Positions 1-6,298 of a DNA stretch of 6,637 nucleotides are shown here, in pieces (the first letter of the stretch is position 1; every line of letters begins with the position of its first letter). Origin of the DNA: Alphaproteobacteria bacterium. Lineage in GTDB: Bacteria; Pseudomonadota; Alphaproteobacteria; UBA6615. A program made the position numbers and the translations under genes. The DNA lies in NCBI GenBank assembly GCA_030831135.1, contig JAURLR010000333.1, positions 1-6,637 of the forward strand, read 5' to 3'. The notes beneath the pieces were generated by a model that did not search any database, had not been told where the DNA came from, and worked only from the letters and a program-made list of their open reading frames with translations.

Positions 1-49
1 GAAGAACCGGCTTGCCGCGCACACGCACGAAAATGGGAAAATTGTTTAT
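1..49 (-). CDS. Possible 5' end of a leftward gene, tentatively siroheme synthase / precorrin-2 dehydrogenase (partial)
   Basis: On the minus strand one frame reads INNFPIFVRVRGKPVL up to the window edge. The pattern of F-P-hydrophobic-F, then a Gly-Lys/Arg pair and a hydrophobic strand, resembles the start of CysG N-terminal domains, where a GGG NAD-binding loop follows. That loop would lie outside the window, so the match rests on about 14 residues. No ATG, GTG or TTG lies between the upstream in-frame stop (TAA at 73-71) and the FPIF segment. The first in-frame canonical start is GTG at 28-26, which would cut off the recognisable residues. Either translation begins unusually, the start has been lost, or the call is wrong. 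Low confidence. Confidence 0.2.
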   Translation of the reverse strand, partial: MNNFPIFVRVRGKPVL

Positions 50-52
50 ATT

Positions 53-60
53 ACATATTT
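53..60 (+). repeat. ACATATTT element, copy 1
   Basis: This is an eight-base match to the left arm of the inverted repeat at 115-136. A seven-base copy (ACATATT) starts at 74, 21 bases on, and the third copy starts at 115, 41 bases after that. The distances are close to two and four helical turns, which would place the copies on one face of the DNA. Chance matches are more likely in AT-rich DNA, so the significance is modest. Confidence 0.4.
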
Positions 61-73
61 TCTGTGTTATTTA

Positions 74-80
74 ACATATT
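74..80 (+). repeat. ACATATT element, copy 2
   Basis: This is the second direct copy of the heptamer. It is loosely mirrored by AATATG at 90-95, giving CATATT-N9-AATATG, a weaker relative of the perfect inverted repeat at 115-136. It overlaps a TTAACA hexamer (71-76) that resembles a -35 box, so a protein bound here could interfere with transcription. Confidence 0.35.
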
Positions 81-114
81 CAACGTAATAATATGAGTAT
101 AAAAGAAAGAGTTC

Positions 115-136
115 ACATATTTGTGCGTAAATATGT
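115..136. promoter_or_regulatory. Perfect inverted repeat ACATATTT-N6-AAATATGT, candidate operator
   Basis: Arms at 115-122 and 129-136 are exactly complementary over eight bases around the spacer GTGCGT. The 22-bp dyad has the dimensions of a site for a dimeric helix-turn-helix regulator. The same half-site recurs at 53 and 74. The dyad is 129 bp before the GST start. As RNA it would be an A/U-rich hairpin without a U-tract, so it is a poor terminator candidate. No regulator gene is visible next to it. Confidence 0.45.
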
Positions 137-252
137 TTTTCCGCTTCGACGTTGTGCGCTTTCGTGCCGCATCCGCACAAACTCAAGCCCGCATACTCGC
201 CCCTTGCAGCGCCGGACGGTCCAACTATGGTAGGGGCCAACCCAACACCATC

Positions 253-256
253 AGGA
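253..256 (+). promoter_or_regulatory. Ribosome binding site supporting the GST start at 266
   Basis: AGGA ends nine bases before the ATG at 266. It supports that codon over the upstream in-frame TTG at 152, which would add 38 residues with no resemblance to a GST. Confidence 0.55.
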
Positions 257-265
257 TTTGTCCCC

Positions 266-901
266 ATGAAATTCTATGACTGCGCCACCGCCCCCAGCCC
301 GCGCCTCGTGCGCATGTTCATCGCCGAGAAAGGCCTGGGCGAGCAGATCGAGACCGTCGAGGTCAATCTCCGGGAGAAAGAGCAGATGGGTGCGGCGTTC
401 CGGGCGATCAATCCGTTCTGCACGGTCCCGGTTCTTGAGGCAGATGACGGAACCCGTTTCCTGACAACCCATGGCTGCTGGCGCTATCTGGAGGAAACCC
501 AACCCGATCCCGCCCTCCTCGGTCACAATGCGACGGAAAAGGCGAAGGTGGCCGACGCGGTCTGGCGGGCCGAGCAGGATGGTTTTTTCGCCGTCGGCGA
601 AGCCCTGCGCAACACGGCCAAGGGCATGAAGAATCGCGCCCTGACCGGGCCCCACGACTATGCCCAGATCCCCGAACTCGGTGAACGCGGCCGGACACGC
701 ATGGGGCATTTCTTCGAACTGCTCGATGAGACCCTTGCCGAACAGGCGTTTTTTGCCGGGGATTATTTCTCCGCTGCCGACATCATGGCTTTCGTATCGG
801 TCGAGTTCGCAGGCTGGCTGAAACTCACTATTCCCGAAACGGCCACGAACGCCCAACGCTGGTACGACGCGGTCAAGGCGCGACCGAGCGCCCTTGTCTG
901 A
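266..901 (+). CDS. Glutathione S-transferase family protein
   Basis: This is a 211-residue cytosolic protein of normal length for a bacterial GST. Known members conjugate glutathione to electrophiles or act as thiol-dependent reductases or isomerases. The N-terminal thioredoxin-like domain (about 1-80) opens MKFYDCATAPSPRLVRMF; Cys6 and the nearby serines are candidate thiol-activating residues. It contains the cis-proline segment TVPVL (around 52-56). The helical C-terminal domain has the usual N-capping box, FSAADI, near 170. Where most relatives have Glu-Ser contacting the glutathione gamma-glutamyl group, this protein reads LTTHGCWRYLEE, so thiol binding may differ. The start rests on the family N-terminus and on AGGA at 253-256. 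It converges on the flavin monooxygenase gene with 14 bp between stops. The substrate cannot be told from the sequence. Confidence 0.9.
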   Translation: MKFYDCATAPSPRLVRMFIAEKGLGEQIETVEVNLREKEQMGAAFRAINPFCTVPVLEADDGTRFLTTHGCWRYLEETQPDPALLGHNATEKAKVADAVWRAEQDGFFAVGEALRNTAKGMKNRALTGPHDYAQIPELGERGRTRMGHFFELLDETLAEQAFFAGDYFSAADIMAFVSVEFAGWLKLTIPETATNAQRWYDAVKARPSALV

Positions 902-915
902 ACACCACGGCCAAA

Positions 916-2553
916 TCAGGCACCCCGGACCCGGTCCATGACGGATCGCACATCGTCCGGCGCGGCATCGCCCCGCCAGGCGACATGGCCGTCGGGGAAG
1001 ATCAGAACAAGCGCGGCTTCAAAGCGGGCACGGACGGCATCTTCGGCAACATCAAGCAGGGTGACGGGAACGCCGGTCGCTTCGGCCGCCTGCAAGATCG
1101 GCGCGACGTCCACGGCGATATCGGTCCGCAGGAGCGTGAAACCGTCGGCAAACCGGTCACACAGGGCTTCGCCGTTTTCGAGCCAGACATGGGGCGCGCG
1201 ATGGCCCGGACGGGCTGTGGGGATATAGTCATAGGCATCATCGGGAACCGGGTCCGACCCATCATCGCATATCAGGCGTGATCCCGCGTAACGGACCCCC
1301 AGCGCAATCCCGGGAATGATGAACTCCCGCCGGCCATGCTCGGCCAGATGCGCACCCAGACGTGCGCGTTCGGCCTCACCGGCCCCGGAGTCCTCCTCGA
1401 TAACCGGATCGACATCGAAGGTGCCGATGGATTCGGCAAAGCCCCGCGCAAAGGCCAGATTGCGCGCACCGGCCGGTCGCCGGTCTTCCTCGTAACTCGC
1501 CAGCAGACCCGGCCCGCCCCAGCCCTGGACGTCGGCAGCCAGCTTCCAGCCCAGATTGACCGCATCGTCGATACCCGTATTCATGCCCAGCCCGCCGGTC
1601 GGGGTGAACAGGTGGACAGCATCCCCGGTCAGCCAGACATGATCCCCGCCATAGGATTCGGCCTGCAGCGCGTGACCCGCAGTCCAGGGCGTGCGCAGCA
1701 GGATATCGATCTCCACCTCGGTCCCGGCCGCGCGGGTGAGGAGCTCCCGGTCGTCGATATCGTCCGGGTCGGTCCCGTCGGGAATGCGCGTGAGCATGAC
1801 ATACCGGTTTGCCCCGTCGACCGAGATCAGCAGCGCACGCAGGTCATGAGCGATGACCCAGTATTGCCAGGCGGCATCTACCGTCAGCCAGACCTGACCG
1901 GGCGCGACGTCGAAAAGCGTTGCGAGCATGGCCCCGCCCATCATCTGCCGCGTGACACCGCCCTCGCCTTCGTAGCGGATATCAAGCTGGCGGCGAACGG
2001 TACTACGCCCCCCGTCCGCGCCCACCAGATGTCTCGCGGAAACCCGATAGGTGGTGTCGTCCTCAAGGTTGCGGATTTCGGCAACCACACCCTCACCGGT
2101 TCGCCGGAAGGTTTCCAGGCGTTGCGAGAACCGGATATCGATACCCGGCCGCGCCGTCGCGGCGTCCCGCAAGATCGCCTCGAGGTAAATCTGGCTACAG
2201 CGATGGGGCGGCTCGGCACAGTCATAGGGACCCAGACCAGCCCGGGCCTCGGCAACCGCATCCGCGCTGGACGGCATCTTCAGCCGTGCGATCTCTCGCC
2301 CTGTCAGGCGGGTTACGTAGCAGACATCGGTCGGGTGATCGGGGGGAAGAGCGGCAGCGCGCAGACGCGGACCGATGCCATGACGGCGAAAATGCTCCAT
2401 GGAACGGGCATTGATCGCGTTGGCTTTCGGGTTCAGCGAAGTTTCGGCCCGGTCGTTGACCAGCACGGTCCGCACGCCGAAACGCGCCAGTTCCAGGGCC
2501 AGCAGCAGGCCCACCGGGCCACCACCGGCAATCAGGACATCTGTTTCTTCCAT
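916..2553 (-). CDS. FAD-dependent aromatic monooxygenase (PheA/TfdB family)
   Basis: This 545-residue flavoprotein is of the class that hydroxylates phenols and related aromatics using NAD(P)H and O2. Three hallmarks are present: the FAD/ADP-binding GGGPVG at 10-15 in a first Rossmann strand-loop-helix; the DG motif GADGGRSTVR at 178-187; and the GD motif, from GDAVHLFTPTGG to MNTG, at 310-327. After the catalytic part comes the segment GVRYAGSRLI (419-428), then a thioredoxin-like C-terminal domain (about 455-545) with LIFPDGHVAWRG near the end, as in phenol 2-monooxygenase and 2,4-dichlorophenol hydroxylase. The ATG at 2553 is preferred over TTG at 2559 because AGAGG lies seven bases before it. 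The gene is divergent from the iron oxygenase (136-bp gap). The family is certain; the substrate is unknown. Relatives acting on resorcinol, hydroxyphenylpropionate or polyketides cannot be excluded. Confidence 0.93.
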   Translation of the reverse strand: MEETDVLIAGGGPVGLLLALELARFGVRTVLVNDRAETSLNPKANAINARSMEHFRRHGIGPRLRAAALPPDHPTDVCYVTRLTGREIARLKMPSSADAVAEARAGLGPYDCAEPPHRCSQIYLEAILRDAATARPGIDIRFSQRLETFRRTGEGVVAEIRNLEDDTTYRVSARHLVGADGGRSTVRRQLDIRYEGEGGVTRQMMGGAMLATLFDVAPGQVWLTVDAAWQYWVIAHDLRALLISVDGANRYVMLTRIPDGTDPDDIDDRELLTRAAGTEVEIDILLRTPWTAGHALQAESYGGDHVWLTGDAVHLFTPTGGLGMNTGIDDAVNLGWKLAADVQGWGGPGLLASYEEDRRPAGARNLAFARGFAESIGTFDVDPVIEEDSGAGEAERARLGAHLAEHGRREFIIPGIALGVRYAGSRLICDDGSDPVPDDAYDYIPTARPGHRAPHVWLENGEALCDRFADGFTLLRTDIAVDVAPILQAAEATGVPVTLLDVAEDAVRARFEAALVLIFPDGHVAWRGDAAPDDVRSVMDRVRGA

Positions 2554-2560
2554 GGGCAAA

Positions 2561-2565
2561 CCTCT
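2561..2565 (-). promoter_or_regulatory. Ribosome binding site deciding the monooxygenase start
   Basis: On the minus strand AGAGG is followed by seven bases and then ATG (2553-2551). The in-frame TTG at 2559 would be only one base from it, so the ATG is the better start. Confidence 0.65.
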
Positions 2566-2674
2566 ACCGATTCCGGGCCGAAAACACCATCGCGGCCTGA
2601 TCCGGGTCGCATGATCGCTCTTTCATCCTCGACACCGGTCGGGATAGAACTATCTGATGAAGACCGAACCGCGT
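2566..2674. promoter_or_regulatory. Divergent promoter region between monooxygenase and iron oxygenase
   Basis: The two oxygenase genes start back to back within a 136-bp gap, so both promoters must lie here or inside the flanking 5' ends. No clear -35/-10 pair stands out. The one ordered element is the short dyad GATAG-AA-CTATC at 2643-2654, close before the rightward gene. Shared control of both genes is an inference from the arrangement. Confidence 0.5.
2643..2654. promoter_or_regulatory. Short dyad GATAG-AA-CTATC, candidate operator
   Basis: Five-base arms are perfectly complementary around AA, 36 bp before the oxygenase ATG. The position suits a regulator site near the transcription start. 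A dyad this short arises often by chance, so support is weak. Confidence 0.25.
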
Positions 2675-2680
2675 GAGGAG
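2675..2680 (+). promoter_or_regulatory. Strong ribosome binding site deciding the oxygenase start
   Basis: GAGGAG is followed by nine bases and then ATG at 2690. An earlier in-frame ATG at 2657 has no such site, and starting there would place this ribosome site inside the coding region. Confidence 0.75.
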
Positions 2681-2689
2681 ACTCTGGCC

Positions 2690-3529
2690 ATGGCCATGCC
2701 CGCCTATGACAACGAAGACCTGCCCTTTGTGAACGCAAGCGTGAACTATGTTGTCGATAACGGGATTCGCCCCGTGACCTATATCGCGGAGATGGGTGAA
2801 TCCAACCGGCGCGACGAAACCCCGGATCACCGCACCGTCCCGATCTACAACGCCCGGCCCGTCGCCGACCGGCTGACCCTCGACCAGAACGGCTTTGCCT
2901 TCCTGCGCAAGGAAACCGGTGTCACGGACTTCCTCGACAACACCCAGATCGAAAGCATCTACAATCCCGAGGTCGAGAAGATCGTCGCGGCAGCCACCGG
3001 TGCATCCCGTGTGCTGGTCTTCGATCACACTCTGCGCGTGGCCGACGAAGCGACAAGGACCAGCAAGAAGCTGCGCGAACCCGTCCGCGTGGTCCACAAC
3101 GACTATACCGATCTGTCCGGCCCCCAGCGCGTGCGTGATCTTCTGCCCCATGACGAAGCCGAGGCGGCTTTGAAGAAACGCTATGTCTATGTGAATGTCT
3201 GGCGTTCGATCCGCGGCACGGTCGAGGAAGCACCGCTGGGCATCTGCGACGCGCAGTCCCTCGCAGAAGACGACATGATCCTGATGGATTTGAAGTACAA
3301 GGACCGGGTCGGTGAAATCCACCGCACCCGGTACAACCCGGAGCATCGCTGGGTCTACTTCCCGCAGATGACGCCCGACGAGGTCATCCTGCTGAAATGC
3401 TACGACACCGAGCGCGACGGGCGCGCCCGCTGGACCGCGCACACCGCCTTTGACGACCCGACAAGCCCGCCGAATGCCTCGCCCCGCCAGAGTATCGAGA
3501 CCCGCACCATCGCCTTCTACGAAGACTGA
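2690..3529 (+). CDS. CmcJ/NvfI-family non-haem Fe(II) oxygenase
   Basis: This 279-residue soluble protein belongs to the family of CmcJ (cephamycin 7-alpha-methoxylation), fungal NvfI and gibberellin GA4-desaturase-like proteins. Family hallmarks in order: VFDHTLR near 110; VHNDYT with the metal-binding H136-x-D138 pair; YVYVNVWRSIRG (about 165-176) followed by PLGICDAQSL; YFPQMTPDEVILLKCYD; and AHTAFDDP with the probable distal iron ligand H251, followed by conserved arginines (266, 272) in [12 protein letters not shown] that may hold 2-oxoglutarate. The ligand assignment is inferred from motif spacing. The start is ATG 2690, chosen for GAGGAG at 2675-2680; ATG 2657 would add 11 residues. 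The 3' end overlaps the convergent kinase gene by 13 bp. Most bacterial members have no known substrate and neither does this one; the flavin hydroxylase next door suggests a shared small-molecule pathway. Confidence 0.85.
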   Translation: MAMPAYDNEDLPFVNASVNYVVDNGIRPVTYIAEMGESNRRDETPDHRTVPIYNARPVADRLTLDQNGFAFLRKETGVTDFLDNTQIESIYNPEVEKIVAAATGASRVLVFDHTLRVADEATRTSKKLREPVRVVHNDYTDLSGPQRVRDLLPHDEAEAALKKRYVYVNVWRSIRGTVEEAPLGICDAQSLAEDDMILMDLKYKDRVGEIHRTRYNPEHRWVYFPQMTPDEVILLKCYDTERDGRARWTAHTAFDDPTSPPNASPRQSIETRTIAFYED

Positions 3530-4635
3530 CCGACCAGTTCTGTTTCCACAACGCCCGCAGCATCGGATCCGGCAAAACCTTTCAAACGCACCTGAAAGAC
3601 AGCACCTTCATCTTCATTTCGGCAACTGATCGAACCACCCATTTCCGAGATAATTCCATAGCTGAGAGAAAGGCCCAGTCCGGTTCCCTTGACAACTGGC
3701 TTCGAAGTAAAGAATGGATCGAAAATCCGGTCAAAGATGCTCTCGGGAACGCCGCCGCCATTGTCCTTCACCTCGATCACGAGCGCCTCGGGCAAGGTCT
3801 GATACTCGAGACTCACCCTGACCTCTCCTTCCAGGAGACGACCTTCGTCTTCCATCAAAATCTCCTTCCGCTTCTCAATCGCATCCCTGGCGTTCAACAT
3901 CAGATTGATCAGCACCTGTTCAAGAAGCTGTTGATGGCCAAAAACGGGAACCAAAGCGTCGTCGCGTTCTGAAACTTTGACTTCAATTCCGATATTCCGG
4001 AGTTGTGGCCCCGTTATACGGAGCGCGCCAGCAATGGCGTCACGGACATCAAAGACTTCGGGAAGGTCGTCCGGTCGCCGGCCAAAAATCCGCATATGAT
4101 CGATGATCTTGGCGGCCCGCTCGGTCTGAGAAACGACAACACCCAGTTTTTCCGCAATATAGGAATCCTCAATTTCGCCTTGTGCCGGCTCGGATATTTC
4201 CAGCAATGCGTTCTCAGCAGCCATACGGATCGTATTGAGCGGCTGATTGATCTCATGCGCCATTCCGGTTGCCATTTCGCCCAATGTGATCAGGCGTGAT
4301 GTCGATGCAAGGCGCTCTGCGCTTATCCTGCGGTCATGAATATCCGTAATCGATCCCGAAGCAATGCGTGTATCCCTGCCGGGATCGTCGGCAACGATGG
4401 CCAACTCGTCGATGATCCATCGCCACTCTCCACTCTTGGCCTTGACCCGATACTCAGCTGACTTTGAACCTGTTTCGCGAAACTGGGACAAGGCCTTCTC
4501 GACAACAGGTAGATCATCAGGGTGAACCCACGCCATCCACGAGTCACGATCCGTAAACATTACCGTATCGAACCATTTCATTCTGGGGCCCGGTTCACTG
4601 AAAAAAAACCAGTCGCCAGGATTTTCCCGCGACAC
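3517..4635 (-). CDS. Sensor histidine kinase, PAS-HisKA-HATPase half (downstream of a frameshift)
   Basis: This open frame of up to 372 codons encodes the catalytic half of the kinase. In numbering from 4635, a PAS_3-like domain spans about 13-105 ([37 protein letters not shown]). The HisKA helix carries [14 protein letters not shown] with phospho-acceptor H127 (codon 4257-4255). The ATPase domain has the N box [11 protein letters not shown]1 DNGGG (from 291), the F box FDPFFTSK and G2 GTGLGLSLS (from 317). All key kinase residues are present. The first codons (GTG at 4635) have no good ribosome site, and residues 1-12 are an out-of-frame reading of the upstream half. The natural product is therefore probably the fused protein of about 922 residues, with the histidine at 677. 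An independent soluble kinase (for example from ATG 4581) is possible but less likely. The 3' end overlaps the convergent oxygenase gene. Confidence 0.85.
   Translation of the reverse strand: MSRENPGDWFFFSEPGPRMKWFDTVMFTDRDSWMAWVHPDDLPVVEKALSQFRETGSKSAEYRVKAKSGEWRWIIDELAIVADDPGRDTRIASGSITDIHDRRISAERLASTSRLITLGEMATGMAHEINQPLNTIRMAAENALLEISEPAQGEIEDSYIAEKLGVVVSQTERAAKIIDHMRIFGRRPDDLPEVFDVRDAIAGALRITGPQLRNIGIEVKVSERDDALVPVFGHQQLLEQVLINLMLNARDAIEKRKEILMEDEGRLLEGEVRVSLEYQTLPEALVIEVKDNGGGVPESIFDRIFDPFFTSKPVVKGTGLGLSLSYGIISEMGGSISCRNEDEGAVFQVRLKGFAGSDAAGVVETELVGQSS
4595..4608 (-). other. Frameshift site in the kinase gene: run of eight T before a premature TGA
   Basis: On the coding (minus) strand the sequence is CTG G-T8-CAG TGA. 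The upstream frame reads LVFFQ and stops at 4597-4595. With seven T it would read [15 protein letters not shown] and run straight into the PAS domain encoded in the other frame. Loss of one T (or a +1 ribosomal shift, or -1 transcript slippage) restores one 922-codon gene. A homopolymer of this length is also a common place for sequencing or assembly error. Confidence 0.85.
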
Positions 4636-6286
4636 TCTCCATCGAGTAGGTGATCAACCCGGACGAACGGATCAGATTCTGCAACTGCCGGCCCAGTCCG
4701 GAGATATCCTGTGCCTGATCGATGATCTTGTCATTCGCCACCCGTGCAATCTCGACGATCTCCTGAAACTCAGTCACCGGGTAGTCGTCTATTGAGATTG
4801 CGAGCCGTTCATCCAGATTCATACGCCTGAGGACCGAAGAGAGCGCATCAAAACCCCGGCCAACCCTGACAACAATAAAACTCGTAAGAGCCGCCAGAAC
4901 GCAAAGCAAAGCAAAAGCCAGGGAAAGCGTAAGAGCCTGTTCAAAACGATAGGATGCGATCTTCGGGCGGAACGAAATCGCAATTCTCGCTTCGAAAACT
5001 CCAGCTGGGGTCTGAAAACGCCGCGACTGGCCCAAAAACGATCCGGCGAAAGACTGCATGACCGAAGCCCCCGCCTGAAACGGGGTGTAAAGTTCATACA
5101 CCTGATCCCCGGACTGCCTTTTCGTACGGACAAACACCCTGTCGTCATCAAGAGATTGCGGAATGTCGCCGGCCAATCGCAACCCGCCAGCGGCAGATTT
5201 CAGATGGAAGGCTCCCACGCCAGATAGGCCATACCCTGACAGGAACTTTTCTGACCCAGGCATGTTCGCGACCACAAATCCCGACAACTCGCCGCGCGAC
5301 GTCACCGGCAGGCAGAACTGAATTCCAAGGCCCATCGGCCCGGCCTGAACAACCGCTTTTGCATGTTCGAGCCGGGATACGGTTTGAAGAACCCCGATCG
5401 ACGCCGGAGACAAGGCTATCGGCAAATTTTCGATTGCTCCTTTAATGGCCACACGGCCGCCCTCAAGGTCATAAACGCCGATGTCCACGCTGTCCGTCTC
5501 CTGCGCATCCTCCAAATGCGTTAAGGGCGTTTCCTTTCCCAAACCAACGGTTTGGCTGATGTAGAGTCCTTCCTTCCCGACAATAGTCAGCTCACGGATC
5601 TCACGCTCGACCCATTCCCGGGTTGACCATTCGATTTCGTCCAGGCGGTGATCCACCAAGTTTGCCACCTGCCTGTAGATATCTTCTCCACGCCGCTGAT
5701 TATCCAGATACACGAAGGCAACGACCGGAATCAGGCCGATGAGGATAATCCGATCGACGAGCAGGCGGGAAAGGGACACCTGAATTCTGATACCGAACCC
5801 CCTTGTGATCATATAGATGAGCAGACTTGCAACCGATGCAACCGTGACCCCGTTGACGGCCTGCTTGACCGCAACCAGCCAGACCGATTCGATACCCATT
5901 CCGATGAACATGCCATAGAACAGAAAGACCAGCGGGATTCCGATCAGCCCCCAGAAAATGACGTCCCAGACCACGAGGGAGCGAGAATCCCCATTGCGCC
6001 AGGCCAGGAATGCACCCTCGGCGAGGAATATAACCATCGCCCAGGGATGCCCCCAAAGGTGGACTGTCGCCAGGGCGAGGACACCCATCGCCACCACCGC
6101 GCTGACAGGCCCGATGAAACGCAGCGCAAGAAAGAATGCCACCCCACCGAGGAGAAAATGCAGCCCGAAGCCGAGATTCAAAGCAACGAGATTGATCAGA
6201 AAACCAGCAGCCCCGATCATCAAGGCCAGAACGAATTGTCGCAAACGAGCGTCTTTTCGCCAGAGGTTCACCCTACCGGCAGTCAT
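4595..6286 (-). CDS. Sensor histidine kinase, membrane-sensor half (upstream of a frameshift)
   Basis: 563 residues as read. The N-terminal part (about 16-195) is very hydrophobic, with six or seven likely membrane helices (about 16-38, 42-60, 62-78, 82-95, 104-130, 136-160, 178-195). A soluble, probably extracytoplasmic region (about 196-449) follows; its strand-rich middle, with VDIGVYDLEGGRVAIKG, recalls Cache/PAS-like sensor folds. A further helix at 450-473 leads into a HAMP-like linker (474-530) and the first strand of a PAS domain (ITYSME), where the frame ends at TGA. The missing continuation lies in another frame downstream. The start is ATG 6286 rather than TTG 6289, because GGAG (6298-6295) is eight bases upstream and the ATG shares its A with the stop of the receiver gene (TGATG). 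I do not recognise the multi-helix module by name. Ligand unknown. Confidence 0.82.
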   Translation of the reverse strand: MTAGRVNLWRKDARLRQFVLALMIGAAGFLINLVALNLGFGLHFLLGGVAFFLALRFIGPVSAVVAMGVLALATVHLWGHPWAMVIFLAEGAFLAWRNGDSRSLVVWDVIFWGLIGIPLVFLFYGMFIGMGIESVWLVAVKQAVNGVTVASVASLLIYMITRGFGIRIQVSLSRLLVDRIILIGLIPVVAFVYLDNQRRGEDIYRQVANLVDHRLDEIEWSTREWVEREIRELTIVGKEGLYISQTVGLGKETPLTHLEDAQETDSVDIGVYDLEGGRVAIKGAIENLPIALSPASIGVLQTVSRLEHAKAVVQAGPMGLGIQFCLPVTSRGELSGFVVANMPGSEKFLSGYGLSGVGAFHLKSAAGGLRLAGDIPQSLDDDRVFVRTKRQSGDQVYELYTPFQAGASVMQSFAGSFLGQSRRFQTPAGVFEARIAISFRPKIASYRFEQALTLSLAFALLCVLAALTSFIVVRVGRGFDALSSVLRRMNLDERLAISIDDYPVTEFQEIVEIARVANDKIIDQAQDISGLGRQLQNLIRSSGLITYSMESVAGKSWRLVFFQ

Positions 6287-6298
6287 CAAACCGACTCC
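6284..6298 (-). promoter_or_regulatory. Coupled ribosome site and TGATG stop/start junction
   Basis: GGAG (6298-6295) lies inside the last codons of the receiver gene, eight bases before the kinase ATG. The receiver stop TGA (6288-6286) and the kinase ATG (6286-6284) share one base. This predicts translational coupling and a single transcript. Confidence 0.7.

Larger units (their letters stand above)
41..145. promoter_or_regulatory. AT-rich putative regulatory region upstream of the GST gene
   Basis: This stretch is far poorer in G+C than its surroundings: 11 of 60 bases in 41-100, against 44 of 60 in a counted line of the oxygenase gene (2821-2880). It carries three direct copies of ACATATT (53, 74, 115) and one inverted copy (130). 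It lies between a possible leftward gene and the rightward GST gene, so it could drive either or both. Promoter-like hexamers exist (TTAACA at 71-76, TATAAA at 98-103), but their 21-nt spacing is not standard, so no promoter is assigned. An AT-rich foreign remnant is the alternative. Confidence 0.5.

Noticed and set aside
71..103. TTAACA and TATAAA as a sigma-70 promoter
   Set aside because: The 21-base gap is outside the usual 16-18 range, and in such AT-rich DNA similar hexamers occur by chance.
133..279. 48-codon ATG frame before and overlapping the GST start, a possible leader peptide
   Set aside because: It begins inside the inverted repeat's right arm, has no ribosome site, and its sequence shows no leader-like codon run.
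251..856. 201-codon minus-strand frame opposite the GST
   Set aside because: It is an antisense shadow of a full-length GST, with no domain and no ribosome site.
927..937. GGACCCGGTCC dyad near the convergent GST/monooxygenase ends, considered as a terminator
   Set aside because: It lies inside the monooxygenase coding region, has short arms and lacks a T-tract on either strand.
1336..2676. 446-codon open frame on the plus strand opposite the flavin monooxygenase
   Set aside because: The opposite strand encodes a complete flavoprotein with every family motif. The antisense frame has no recognisable domain and is the usual by-product of GC-rich codon use.
2564..3442. 292-codon open frame on the minus strand opposite the CmcJ-like oxygenase
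   Set aside because: It mirrors a gene with clear family motifs and a strong ribosome site. Its translation is low-complexity and matches nothing I know.
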